Positions 1 through 6,339 of a stretch of 15,387 nt of DNA are shown piece by piece (position 1 is the stretch's first letter; the number at the start of each line of letters is the position of its first letter). The DNA lies in NCBI GenBank assembly GCA_944382805.1, contig CALWNS010000164.1, forward strand, positions 1 through 15,387, written 5' to 3'. The notes beneath the pieces are model-generated. The model was given only the letters and a program-made list of their open reading frames with translations. It did not search any database and was not told the origin of the DNA. A program made the position numbers and the translations under genes. This DNA is from an uncultured Gemmiger sp. (GTDB lineage Bacteria; Bacillota; Clostridia; Oscillospirales; Ruminococcaceae).

Positions 1-434
1 CTGATGAACGCCGCCAGCGCCGAGACCGCCAAGGTCAGCGGCGGCAGCACACGCCAGGCCGGGTCCCGCTGCCAGCAGAGAACACCGCAGACAAGCGGGA
101 AAAACAGGAAAACAAGAACGCTGTAGCGCGAATAGGTCAGCAGCGTGCCGCCCACCACCCCGGCCGCCAGCAGCAGCGCCGTGCGGTTTTTCAGGCGGCG
201 GCGCAGGCGGCGCAGCACGCGGGCGTCGTCCGGCCCGGCAGGCAGGGGCGTTTCGGCCGCGGGGGGCGCGCCGGTTCCCGCCGCCAGGGCGGGCCATTCG
301 GCCGCGCAGGACGGGCAGGCCGCCAGATGGGCGCGCACCAGGGCGGCGCTGTCGGCGCTGGCGACGCCGTCGGCCACGAGCGGGGCCAGGTCGCGGCAGA
401 CCGCGCAGGAAATGGCATTGGGTTCAGGTCTCAT
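1..434 (-). CDS. Zinc-finger anti-sigma factor (zf-HC2 type), 3' end outside window
   Basis: Cognate inhibitor of the ECF sigma factor encoded just upstream. Reading the minus strand from the ATG at 434 gives 144 open codons that run off the window edge, so the C-terminus is missing. The N-terminal part carries a Cys-x2-Cys (ISCAVC, about residues 10-13) and then His-x3-Cys-x2-Cys (HLAACPSC, about residues 36-43), the layout of the zinc-binding anti-sigma domain. A Pro/Ala-rich linker and a basic stretch (RRLRRRLKNR) follow, then three hydrophobic segments: ALLLAAGVVGGTLL, VLVFLFFPLVCGVLC and a last one reaching the edge. This fits a cytoplasmic sigma-binding domain tethered to the membrane. 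The ATG lies inside the sigma gene (11-nt overlap), implying translational coupling and near-equal expression. The family is clear; the inducing signal is unknown. Confidence 0.85.
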   Translation of the reverse strand, partial: MRPEPNAISCAVCRDLAPLVADGVASADSAALVRAHLAACPSCAAEWPALAAGTGAPPAAETPLPAGPDDARVLRRLRRRLKNRTALLLAAGVVGGTLLTYSRYSVLVFLFFPLVCGVLCWQRDPAWRVLPPLTLAVSALAAFI

Positions 435-927
435 TCAACAGTCCCTCCTTCTGCAGGGTGGTTTGCAGCCAGCGGCGGGTGCGGTGTTCCAGCACCCGCG
501 CGCTGGATTCACTGATGTTCAGTTTGGCCGCGATCTCGGCGTAGGAATACCCGGCGGCGCGCAGCCGCACGACGCGTTCGGCCGGCGGGCCTTTTTCGTC
601 CAGCAGCGCCTGCACGCGGGCCAGGGCCTGGCGGGCGGCGGTGCTTTCGGCCAGGCGGTCGTCCTGCGTTATGCCGAGCAGATCGTCATACGGCAGCGTC
701 TCGTGGCGGCGGCGCAGGTCCTCGCGCCAGACGTTGCGCGCCAGACCGAACAGCCATGCCTTGACCGGGCCGCCGTGCCAGCCGCCCGCGCACTGGATGG
801 CGCGCAGGAAGGTATCGCTGAGAAGGTCCTCGGCGCGGTCGGCGTTATGGCAGAGGGCGCAGAGATAGCGGTAGAGTTCGGTGCGGTAGGTTTTGTAAAG
901 CAATTCCAGTTCGGGCAGTTCCGCCAT
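424..927 (-). CDS. ECF-type RNA polymerase sigma factor
   Basis: Alternative sigma factor of the extracytoplasmic-function group, 167 residues, a normal length. Sigma region 2 spans about residues 9-75, including the DRAEDLLSDTFLRA core-binding helix and VKAWLFGLARNVWREDLRRR, which contacts the -10 element. Region 4 spans about 97-155, with a helix-turn-helix in GYSYAEIAAKLNISESSARVLEHRTRRWL. The ATG is preceded by GGAAAGGAGG with 7 nt spacing. The stop codon lies inside the downstream anti-sigma gene. An ECF-like promoter (TGTAAC, 15 nt, CGTC) starts about 30 nt before the ATG, so autoregulation is plausible. The regulon cannot be told from this window. Confidence 0.92.
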   Translation of the reverse strand: MAELPELELLYKTYRTELYRYLCALCHNADRAEDLLSDTFLRAIQCAGGWHGGPVKAWLFGLARNVWREDLRRRHETLPYDDLLGITQDDRLAESTAARQALARVQALLDEKGPPAERVVRLRAAGYSYAEIAAKLNISESSARVLEHRTRRWLQTTLQKEGLLNET

Positions 928-963
928 ACGGTCGCCTCCTTTCCAGCGCGCTTACCTAAGAGT

Positions 964-988
964 GACGTTTTATCCCCCGTTCGTTACA
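964..988 (-). promoter_or_regulatory. Candidate autoregulatory ECF sigma promoter
   Basis: On the minus strand TGTAAC (988-983) is followed after 15 nt by CGTC (967-964). This has the look of ECF promoters, which combine an AAC-containing -35 with a CGT-containing -10. It sits between the upstream gene's terminator and the sigma ribosome binding site, and no sigma-A -10 is visible there. Assignment to this sigma factor is inference. Confidence 0.55.
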
Positions 989-1013
989 CAAAGCGCCAAA
1001 CTTTTTTGCATGC

Positions 1014-1045
1014 AAAAGCCGCTGCCGGGTCATTCCGGCAGCGGC
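1014..1045 (-). terminator. Intrinsic terminator after the RodA/FtsW-family gene
   Basis: A perfect 11-bp stem (GCCGCTGCCGG, 1018-1028, with 1035-1045) and a 6-nt loop are followed on the minus strand by TTTT. It begins 17 nt after the stop of the SEDS gene and separates it from the sigma operon. Confidence 0.85.
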
Positions 1046-1062
1046 TGCTTTCCTGTCCTGTT

Positions 1063-2229
1063 TTATTCTGCCGGGCGGGCGAAGGCCGCGGCGCGGCGGG
1101 CGTGGAGGCCGACGCTGAGCACCAGGCCGACGCCGAGATAGACCATCAGCACGCTGGAGCCGCCGGCCGAGAAGAACGGCAGCGTGACGCCGATGACCGG
1201 CAGCACCTGCAGGTTCATGCCGATGTTGATGACGCACTGCCAGAACAGTGCCGCAAACACGCCGGTGGCCAGCAGCCGCCCCAGCAGGTCCGCGCTGGCG
1301 GCGGCCGTGTGCAGTGTGCGCAGCATGATGGCAAACAGCAGCGCCAGCACGGCCAGCGCGCCCAAAAAGCCGAGCGCGTTGGCCAGGTAGCTGTAGATAA
1401 AGTCGTTCCATGCGTTGGGGATGAAGATGCTCTCATCCTGGAAAAGCCCCTGCCCGGCCAGCCCGCCGGTGCCGATGGCCATGGCCGCCTTGTTCTGCTG
1501 GTAGGCGATATCGGCCAGGGCGGGGTCCTCCGGCGTTAAAACGGCCAGGATGCGCTGGAACTGGTAGCCCTTGAGCAGGTCCGGCTTAGCCAGCAGCAGC
1601 GCCGCGCCGCCCGCCCCCGCCAGGCCCAGGCCGCCCAGCGCCAGCGGCAGCGAAAGCCCGCCCGCGAACAGCATGACCACGCCGATGCCGGCAAAGATCA
1701 GCGCGGTGCCGTCGTCGCCCTGGATGTGGATGGCCAGCACCGGCAGCGCAACGTGCAAAAGCAGCGCCAGCAGGTTGCGCGGGCGGTTGACCCGGCCGCG
1801 CACGCGCTCCAGGTGCCAGGCCAGGGTCAGGATAAAGCTGAGTTTGGCCAGTTCCGCCGGCTGGAAGGTCATGCCGCCGATGCGGTACCAGCTGTAGTTG
1901 GAGGTGCCGCCCGCATCGTAGCCGATGACCACGAACCCGGCGCGCACGTTGTGCAGCACCAGCGTGGGCAGCACCAGCCCCCAGGCAAGCACCGCGTGCA
2001 GCGGCCATGCGCGGGCCAGGGCGCGGTAATCGACGGTAGAAACGATGATGGCCAGCATCAGCCCCAGCGAACTGGCAATGAACTGCACCGAAGCCTTGTT
2101 GAGCGAACCGCCCAGCTGGCTTATGCCGACCGAGGCCAGCCCCACCACGCTGAACGCCGAACACAGCAGGCACAAAGCGAGATAGAGCGCGTCCACGCGG
2201 CGCAGATAGCGGCGGGCGAGCGTGAGCAT
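1063..2229 (-). CDS. SEDS peptidoglycan polymerase, RodA/FtsW/SpoVE family
   Basis: Polytopic membrane protein of 388 residues, within the family range, with about ten hydrophobic segments. SEDS proteins polymerise lipid II into glycan strands together with a class B PBP. Visible motifs are RIGGMTFQPAELAK (116-129, the 'FQPSE.AK' block), QGDDGT (170-175, cf. QPDLGT), AWNDFIYSY (273-281, containing Asp276 at the position of the catalytic Asp in 'TDFIF') and LPVIGVTLPFFSAGGSS (343-359). The stretch after the Asp reads SYLANALGFLG where most members have a GEE-type sequence, so this is a divergent lineage. The ATG at 2229 was chosen because AAAGGAGG stands 7 nt upstream; a longer frame upstream lacks a ribosome site. 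It has its own promoter and terminator. RodA versus FtsW cannot be decided and no class B PBP is nearby. Confidence 0.9.
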   Translation of the reverse strand: MLTLARRYLRRVDALYLALCLLCSAFSVVGLASVGISQLGGSLNKASVQFIASSLGLMLAIIVSTVDYRALARAWPLHAVLAWGLVLPTLVLHNVRAGFVVIGYDAGGTSNYSWYRIGGMTFQPAELAKLSFILTLAWHLERVRGRVNRPRNLLALLLHVALPVLAIHIQGDDGTALIFAGIGVVMLFAGGLSLPLALGGLGLAGAGGAALLLAKPDLLKGYQFQRILAVLTPEDPALADIAYQQNKAAMAIGTGGLAGQGLFQDESIFIPNAWNDFIYSYLANALGFLGALAVLALLFAIMLRTLHTAAASADLLGRLLATGVFAALFWQCVINIGMNLQVLPVIGVTLPFFSAGGSSVLMVYLGVGLVLSVGLHARRAAAFARPAE

Positions 2230-2271
2230 GGCGGGGCCTCCTTTGCGGAAATTTTGCAGGGTCACGCCCTT

Positions 2272-2300
2272 ATTATAGCGCGGCGCGGCGCTTTTTGCCA
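2272..2300 (-). promoter_or_regulatory. Sigma-A-like promoter of the SEDS gene
   Basis: A perfect -10 TATAAT (2277-2272, minus strand) lies 42 nt upstream of the ATG. The -35 at 17-bp spacing (TGGCAA, 2300-2295) is weak. Divergent from the tsaE promoter. Confidence 0.55.
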
Positions 2301-2351
2301 CCGGCGGGGCAAAAGTTTTACAATATTGTTATCCCTTGGGGGCGCCGCGGT

Positions 2352-2380
2352 TTGCGAAACGCCGCCGCCTGTTGTATAAT
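2352..2380 (+). promoter_or_regulatory. Sigma-A promoter of the tsaE-tsaB-rpiB-upp run
   Basis: TTGCGA (2352-2357), a 17-bp spacer and TATAAT (2375-2380), with expected start near 2387. AAGGAG (2401-2406) and the tsaE ATG at 2415 follow closely. Confidence 0.75.
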
Positions 2381-2414
2381 AGGGGCAGATCCGTATGATT
2401 AAGGAGTATGCGCC

Positions 2415-2840
2415 ATGCAGCAGGTTATGACCCATTCCCGCGCCGAGACGGTGGCCCTGGGGCGGCGGCTGGCCGCGCGGCTGGCCCCCGGCACGGTGGT
2501 GGCTTTTACCGGCGGGCTGGGCGCGGGCAAAACGGCGTTCTGCCAGGGCCTGGCCGAAGGGCTGGGCTGCACCGACCCGGTATCCAGCCCGACGTTCGCC
2601 ATCGTCAACTATTACCGCGGGCCGCGGCCGCTGGCCCACTTTGATCTGTACCGCGTCCACACCGAGGCCGACCTGGCCGCCGCCGGCTTTTACGATTACC
2701 TGGACGGCGGGGCCGTTGTGGCCGCCGAATGGAGCGAGAACTGCGCCGACGCCCTGGCCGCCGAGGACCCGGTGCGCGTACACATCGAGCGCGTGGACGA
2801 GACCACGCGGCGCATCACGATCGAAAACTGCGCGCTGTAA
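2415..2840 (+). CDS. tsaE: tRNA t6A biosynthesis ATPase TsaE
   Basis: P-loop ATPase of 141 residues that works with TsaB and TsaD to place threonylcarbamoyl on A37 of ANN-decoding tRNAs. The Walker A loop is GGLGAGKT (33-40). Further family motifs are SSPTFAIVNYY (57-67), HFDLYR (75-80) and AEWSE (104-108). The ATG at 2415 has AAGGAG 8 nt upstream; an ATG at 2408 is in another frame. The stop is followed after 11 nt by tsaB. The gene order tsaE-tsaB is widespread in Firmicutes; here the usual partners rimI and tsaD do not follow. Cytoplasmic. Confidence 0.95.
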   Translation: MQQVMTHSRAETVALGRRLAARLAPGTVVAFTGGLGAGKTAFCQGLAEGLGCTDPVSSPTFAIVNYYRGPRPLAHFDLYRVHTEADLAAAGFYDYLDGGAVVAAEWSENCADALAAEDPVRVHIERVDETTRRITIENCAL

Positions 2841-2851
2841 AGGAGCCTGCC

Positions 2852-3559
2852 ATGAACATACTTGCCATTGACGCCGCGGGCAAAACAGCCGCGGTGGCCG
2901 TTATGCGCGACGATACCCTGCTGTACGAGGCCGCGGCCAACAACGGCCTGACCCACAGCGAGACGCTGCTGCCCATGGCGGACGCCGCGCTGCGGGCCTG
3001 CGCTTTGCGCTGCGCGGACATTGACGTATACGGCGTGACGGCCGGGCCGGGCAGCTTTACGGGGCTGCGCATCGGGCTGGCGGCCGTCAAGGGCATGGCC
3101 CTGCCGCGGCAGACCCCCTGCGCCGGCGTGTCCACGCTGGAGGCGCTGGCCTGCGGGCTGGCGGGCGCGGGCACCGTGATCGGCGCGCTGGACGCCCGCC
3201 GCGGCCAGGTGTACTGGGCGGCGTTCGACCTGGAGAGCCACGCGCGCCTGACCCCGGACGCGGCCGCCCCGGCCGAAAGCCTGGAAAATTTTGTTTTTGC
3301 CTGCAAAAAACCGCTGATTTTTGTTGGCGATGGCGCTTTCCTGTGTTACAATAGGTTCAAGGACGTTCCCGGCGTTCTGCCCTGCCCGCAGCCGCTGTGC
3401 GTGCTGCGGGGCGCGGGCGTGGCGCTGGCCGCCCGCCGGGCCGCGCTGGCCGGGCAGACCGTGCCGCCGGCGGCGCTGCTGCCGGACTACCACCGCCTGA
3501 GCCAGGCGGAGCGGGAACGCAAAGCGCGCGAACAAAGCGCGCAGGAACAGCAAAACTAA
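2852..3559 (+). CDS. tsaB: tRNA t6A biosynthesis scaffold TsaB
   Basis: Kae1/HSP70-fold protein of 235 residues that dimerises with TsaD and is needed for t6A formation; it is itself catalytically inactive. Seen are ILAIDAAGKTAAVAV at the N-terminus, GLTHSETLLPM (32-42), the hallmark GPGSFTGLRIGLAAVKGMA (65-83), and a charged tail after LLPDYHRLSQAERERKARE. The start is ATG 2852, with AAAGGAG just upstream overlapping the tsaE stop region; a longer open frame from 2729 is only overlap with tsaE. The stop is followed after 11 nt by rpiB. The 3' third contains an AT-rich patch with a possible internal promoter (3324-3352). Confidence 0.94.
   Translation: MNILAIDAAGKTAAVAVMRDDTLLYEAAANNGLTHSETLLPMADAALRACALRCADIDVYGVTAGPGSFTGLRIGLAAVKGMALPRQTPCAGVSTLEALACGLAGAGTVIGALDARRGQVYWAAFDLESHARLTPDAAAPAESLENFVFACKKPLIFVGDGAFLCYNRFKDVPGVLPCPQPLCVLRGAGVALAARRAALAGQTVPPAALLPDYHRLSQAERERKAREQSAQEQQN
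3324..3352 (+). promoter_or_regulatory. Possible internal promoter inside tsaB
   Basis: TTGGCG (3324-3329), 17 bp, then TACAAT (3347-3352), in an unusually AT-rich patch (about 3286-3360) of an otherwise GC-rich gene. It would give rpiB-upp a separate transcript. Support is base composition and spacing only. Confidence 0.35.
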
Positions 3560-3570
3560 GGAGTTTTGGC

Positions 3571-4029
3571 ATGAAAGATCAGCATACTGCGCCCATTGCG
3601 CTGGCGGCCGACCACGGCGGCTACGCGCTGAAAGAAGCCATAAAGACCCACCTGGCGGAGCGGGGCGTCCCGTTTGAGGATTTTGGCACCGACAGCGACG
3701 CCAGCTGCGATTACCCCGACTATGCCGTGCCCGCCTGCGAGGCGGTCACCGCGGGCCGCTGCGCGGCGGCGGTGCTGTGCTGCGGCACCGGCGTGGGGAT
3801 GTCGCTGGCCGCCAACAAGGTGCGGGGCATCCGCGCCTGCTGCTGCAGCGAGACGTTCAGCGCCGAGTACACCCGCCGCCACAACGACGCCAACGCCCTG
3901 TGCCTGGGCGGGCGCGTGGTGGGCGAAGGGCTGGCGCTGCAGATCGTGGACGTGTTTTTGTCCACCCCGTTCGAGGGCGGCCGCCACACCCGCCGCGTTG
4001 AAAAAGTAATGGCGCTGGAAAACCGCTGA
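3571..4029 (+). CDS. rpiB: Ribose-5-phosphate isomerase B (RpiB/LacA-LacB family)
   Basis: Interconverts ribose 5-phosphate and ribulose 5-phosphate in the pentose phosphate pathway; 152 residues, the normal size. Motifs include ALAADHGGYALKEAIK (10-25) with the Asp-His pair, DYPDYA (47-52), VLCCGTGVGMSLAANKVRGIRA (68-89) whose Cys71 aligns with the catalytic Cys of RpiB, and RRHNDANALCLGGRVVG (102-118). AAGGAG is centred about 10 nt before the ATG. It lies 11 nt after tsaB and 66 nt before upp. In B. subtilis rpiB (ywlF) sits in a cluster with ywlG and upp; here ywlG lies about 3 kb beyond upp on the other strand. Galactose-6-phosphate isomerase is a paralogous alternative, less likely for a single-subunit gene next to upp. 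Confidence 0.93.
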   Translation: MKDQHTAPIALAADHGGYALKEAIKTHLAERGVPFEDFGTDSDASCDYPDYAVPACEAVTAGRCAAAVLCCGTGVGMSLAANKVRGIRACCCSETFSAEYTRRHNDANALCLGGRVVGEGLALQIVDVFLSTPFEGGRHTRRVEKVMALENR

Positions 4030-4047
4030 AGGGGCGCCTGCTTTCCC

Positions 4048-4065
4048 CGCCTGCGCCCGCAGGCG
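4048..4065 (+). repeat. Hairpin between rpiB and upp
   Basis: CGCCTGCG and CGCAGGCG form a perfect inverted repeat separated by CC. No T-tract follows (CATACTACAC), so it is not a standard terminator. It may be an RNA-stability or processing element of the operon. Confidence 0.45.
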
Positions 4066-4095
4066 CATACTACACAACAGGTAAGGAGAACCACT

Positions 4096-4725
4096 ATGAG
4101 CGTTGTAGAAATCGTTGAACATCCCCTGATCCAGCACAAGATCAGCCTGCTGCGCGACCGCAACACCGGCACCAAGGAATTCCGCGACCTGGTCAGCGAA
4201 GTGGCCATGCTGCTGTGCTACGAAGCCACCCGCGACCTGCCGACCGAGGAGGTCGAGGTCGAAACGCCCATTGCGCTGGCGCGCACCAAGGTGCTGGCCG
4301 GCCGCAAACTGGCGCTGGTGCCCATCCTGCGCGCCGGGCTGGGCATGGTGGACGGTATGCTGCGCCTGATCCCCGCCGCCAAGGTTGGGCACATCGGCCT
4401 GTACCGCAACGAGGGCACGCTGCAGCCGGTAGAGTACTACTGCAAGCTGCCCAAGGACATTGCCGAGCGCGAAGTGATGGTGCTGGACCCGATTCTGGCC
4501 ACCGGCGGCAGCGCCACCGACGCTATTTCGCTGATCAAAAAGCGCGGCGCCAAGCACATCAAGTTCATCGCCCTGCTGGCCGCGCCGGAGGGCATGAAAG
4601 CCCTGCATGAAGCCCACCCCGACGTGGACATTTATGTGGGCGCGCTGGACGAACGCCTGAACGCCCAGGGCTACATCGTGCCCGGCCTGGGCGACGCCGG
4701 CGACCGCATTTTCGGCACCAAGTAA
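4096..4725 (+). CDS. upp: Uracil phosphoribosyltransferase
   Basis: Converts uracil and PRPP to UMP in pyrimidine salvage; 209 residues, exactly the family size. The PRPP-binding block is VLDPILATGGSATDAI (129-144). The uracil-binding C-terminus is GYIVPGLGDAGDRIFG (192-207). Other family sequences are LVPILRAGLGMVDG (74-87) and IGLYRNEGTLQPVEYY (100-115). TAAGGAGA stands 6-7 nt before the ATG. It is the last gene of the tsaE-tsaB-rpiB-upp run and is followed by a strong terminator. Cytoplasmic. Confidence 0.97.
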   Translation: MSVVEIVEHPLIQHKISLLRDRNTGTKEFRDLVSEVAMLLCYEATRDLPTEEVEVETPIALARTKVLAGRKLALVPILRAGLGMVDGMLRLIPAAKVGHIGLYRNEGTLQPVEYYCKLPKDIAEREVMVLDPILATGGSATDAISLIKKRGAKHIKFIALLAAPEGMKALHEAHPDVDIYVGALDERLNAQGYIVPGLGDAGDRIFGTK

Positions 4726-4746
4726 GCTGTTCCCCGCTTTTTCCCG

Positions 4747-4780
4747 CCCCGCCGCAGCCGCCTGCGGCGGGGTTCTTTGG
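4747..4780 (+). terminator. Intrinsic terminator after upp
   Basis: An 11-bp perfect stem (CCCCGCCGCAG, 4747-4757, with 4762-4772) and a 4-nt loop CCGC are followed by TTCTTTGG. It ends the housekeeping run and sits only 32 nt before the next coding start, which therefore depends on read-through or an unseen promoter. Confidence 0.85.
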
Positions 4781-4799
4781 TAAATCCATCCAGCCGCAA

Positions 4800-4815
4800 A
4801 AAGAGGCGCGCCCTG
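4800..4815 (+). promoter_or_regulatory. Ribosome binding site deciding a CTG start
   Basis: AAAGAGG (4800-4806), 6 nt, then CTG (4813-4815). It is the only well-spaced ribosome site ahead of the conserved-looking N-terminus IYLSEFYFPGED. Confidence 0.55.
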
Positions 4816-5676
4816 ATCTATCTGTCCGAATTTTACTTCCCCGGCGAGGACCGGGAGTGGAACTTTTTCGTCCGCCAGCAGCGCACCTGCTACGACAGCT
4901 ACTACCCGTTCCAGCTGTTCCCGCCGCGCGGGCTGCACGCGCTGGAACTGGCCGATGTGACCGTTTTGTACGGCGGCAACGGTTCCGGCAAGACGACCGC
5001 GCTCAACGTGATGGCCGAAACGCTGCGCCTGCAGCGCTTTACGCCGTTCAACACGACCCCTTTTTTCCCCGATTACTGCCGCCTGTGCAGCGCGCACACG
5101 CTGCACGAGCCGCCGGCGGGCAGCTGCATTTTGACCAGCGACGATGTGTTTGACACCATGATGGACCTGCGCGCGATCAACGAGGGGCTGGACCGCCGGC
5201 GGGACGAGCTGATCGAGGAGGCGCGCGACGCGCGCTACGCCCGCTTCCGGCTGCACAGCCTGGACGATTACGACCGGCTCAAACAGGTGGCCGAAGCCAG
5301 GCGCACCAGCCAGAGCCGGTACGCCAAGGCGCGGCTGATGCACAGTGTGCGCACCCATTCCAACGGCGAGAGCGCGTTTTTGTTTTTTACGCAGCGCATC
5401 CGCCCCGGCGCGCTGTACCTGCTGGACGAGCCGGAAAACAGCCTGGCCCCCGCCCGCCAGCGGGAGCTGGCACAGTTTTTGGGCGATGCGGCGCGGTTCG
5501 ACCGCTGCCAGTTCGTGATCGCCACCCATTCTCCGTTTTTGCTGGGGCTGCCCGGCGCGCGGGTGTACGACCTGGACAGCGCGCCGGTGCGCCCACGCCG
5601 CTGGACCGAGCTGCCCGGCGTGCGGGCGACCTACGAGTTTTTCCGCGACCATGCCGCAGAGTTTGCGGACGAATGA
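4813..5676 (+). CDS. Stand-alone ABC-type AAA ATPase (probable CTG start)
   Basis: Soluble ATPase of 287 residues with no transmembrane part. Walker A is GGNGSGKT (54-61). A signature-like SNGES is at 183-187, Walker B is LYLLDEPENS (201-210) and the switch histidine is in IATHSPFLLG (236-245). The charged segment between (about 125-180, rich in Arg, Glu and Asp) is short, so this is not a full SMC coiled coil. It belongs to the broad AAA_21/AAA_15-like group of ABC-fold ATPases; its role is unknown. No ATG or GTG exists near the 5' end. CTG at 4813 has AAAGAGG 6 nt upstream and gives a start of MIYLSEF. The in-frame TTG at 4777 lies in the terminator tail without a ribosome site. The stop overlaps an ATG (ATGA) and the pentapeptide gene follows at once, so the two are co-translated. 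Confidence 0.8.
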   Translation: MIYLSEFYFPGEDREWNFFVRQQRTCYDSYYPFQLFPPRGLHALELADVTVLYGGNGSGKTTALNVMAETLRLQRFTPFNTTPFFPDYCRLCSAHTLHEPPAGSCILTSDDVFDTMMDLRAINEGLDRRRDELIEEARDARYARFRLHSLDDYDRLKQVAEARRTSQSRYAKARLMHSVRTHSNGESAFLFFTQRIRPGALYLLDEPENSLAPARQRELAQFLGDAARFDRCQFVIATHSPFLLGLPGARVYDLDSAPVRPRRWTELPGVRATYEFFRDHAAEFADE

Positions 5677-5690
5677 AAGGAGGCGCGCCG

Positions 5691-6272
5691 ATGGCGGCCA
5701 AGACGATCTGCCAGGGCCAAACGCTGGAAAACCTGCCGGCCGAAGCGCTGGACGGCGCCGAGTTCCGCGACTGCACCTTTGCGGCCTGCCGCTGGCAGGG
5801 CGCGCGGGTAAGCGGGGCGGCTTTTGTGGACTGCCGCTTTGTGCGCTGCCAGCTTTCCGGCGTGGTGTTCAGCTTTTGCCAGATGCGGGACGCGGTGATG
5901 GAAAACTGCGCGTTCCGCGGCATCGCCTGGGGCGGGCTGACCGGGCGCAGCGCCGTGGTGCAGCCGTTTGCGGCGCTTGAAAATTGCAGCTTCCAGTACT
6001 GCGATTTTTCCGGCCTGGCGCTGGCGGGGTTCGATTTTTCCGCCTGCCAGTTCCGCGAATGCGTGTTTGACGACTGCGCGCTGGCCGGGGCGGATTTTTC
6101 CGGCGCGGCGCTGGGGCGCACGGCCTTTACGCGCTGCGACCTGCAAAAAGCCGATTTCCGCCGCGCCGAAGGCTACGCCATCGACCCCGCCGCCAACAAA
6201 CTGAAAGGCGCGCGGTTCTGCTTCCCCGATGTGGTGGCCCTGCTGGAGGGAACGGGGATCAAGATCGAGTAG
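5691..6272 (+). CDS. Pentapeptide-repeat protein
   Basis: Protein of 193 residues predicted to form a right-handed quadrilateral beta-helix. Repeats of the A/C-(D/N/x)-(F/L)-x-x type run from about 20 to 75, for example AEFRDCTFAACRW and FVDCRFVRCQL, and from about 98 to 160, for example CSFQYCDFSGLALAGFDFSACQF and ADFSGAALGRTAF. A non-repeat stretch at 78-97 separates them. The C-terminus (GYAIDPAANKLKGARF...LLEGTGIKIE) is a capping element of the kind seen in the YjbI/Qnr/McbG-like branch. The coil interior is unusually cysteine-rich. ATG 5691 is preferred because AAAGGAGG is 7 nt upstream; the ATG at 5673 overlapping the previous stop would add six residues. Some relatives protect DNA gyrase, but no such activity can be claimed. 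Probably cytoplasmic, co-expressed with the ATPase. Confidence 0.85.
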   Translation: MAAKTICQGQTLENLPAEALDGAEFRDCTFAACRWQGARVSGAAFVDCRFVRCQLSGVVFSFCQMRDAVMENCAFRGIAWGGLTGRSAVVQPFAALENCSFQYCDFSGLALAGFDFSACQFRECVFDDCALAGADFSGAALGRTAFTRCDLQKADFRRAEGYAIDPAANKLKGARFCFPDVVALLEGTGIKIE

Positions 6273-6298
6273 GGCGCGGCGCTGCCGCACAAAAGTTT

Positions 6299-6332
6299 AC
6301 GCCCGGCGTTGCGCAAAGAACGCCGGGCGTTT
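6299..6332. terminator. Bidirectional terminator between convergent operons
   Basis: A perfect 12-bp stem (ACGCCCGGCGTT, 6299-6310, with 6319-6330), an 8-nt loop and a TTT tail on the plus strand. On the minus strand the stem is followed by AAACTTTT. It lies between the stops of the pentapeptide gene and the converging membrane-protein gene. Confidence 0.8.
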
Positions 6333-6339
6333 GGTGTTG

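Noticed and set aside
4777..4812. TTG at 4777 as start of the ATPase
   Set aside because: It lies in the tail of the upp terminator, lacks a ribosome site and adds residues not resembling a family N-terminus.
3556..5652. 698-codon open frame on the minus strand opposite rpiB, upp and the ATPase
   Set aside because: Shadow of GC-rich codons. The plus-strand genes have clear family motifs and ribosome sites; this frame is low-complexity Ala/Gly/Arg/Gln with none.
5691..6272. Calling the pentapeptide protein a quinolone-resistance (Qnr) determinant
   Set aside because: Only the fold and general repeat pattern are seen; length and sequence do not support a specific Qnr call.
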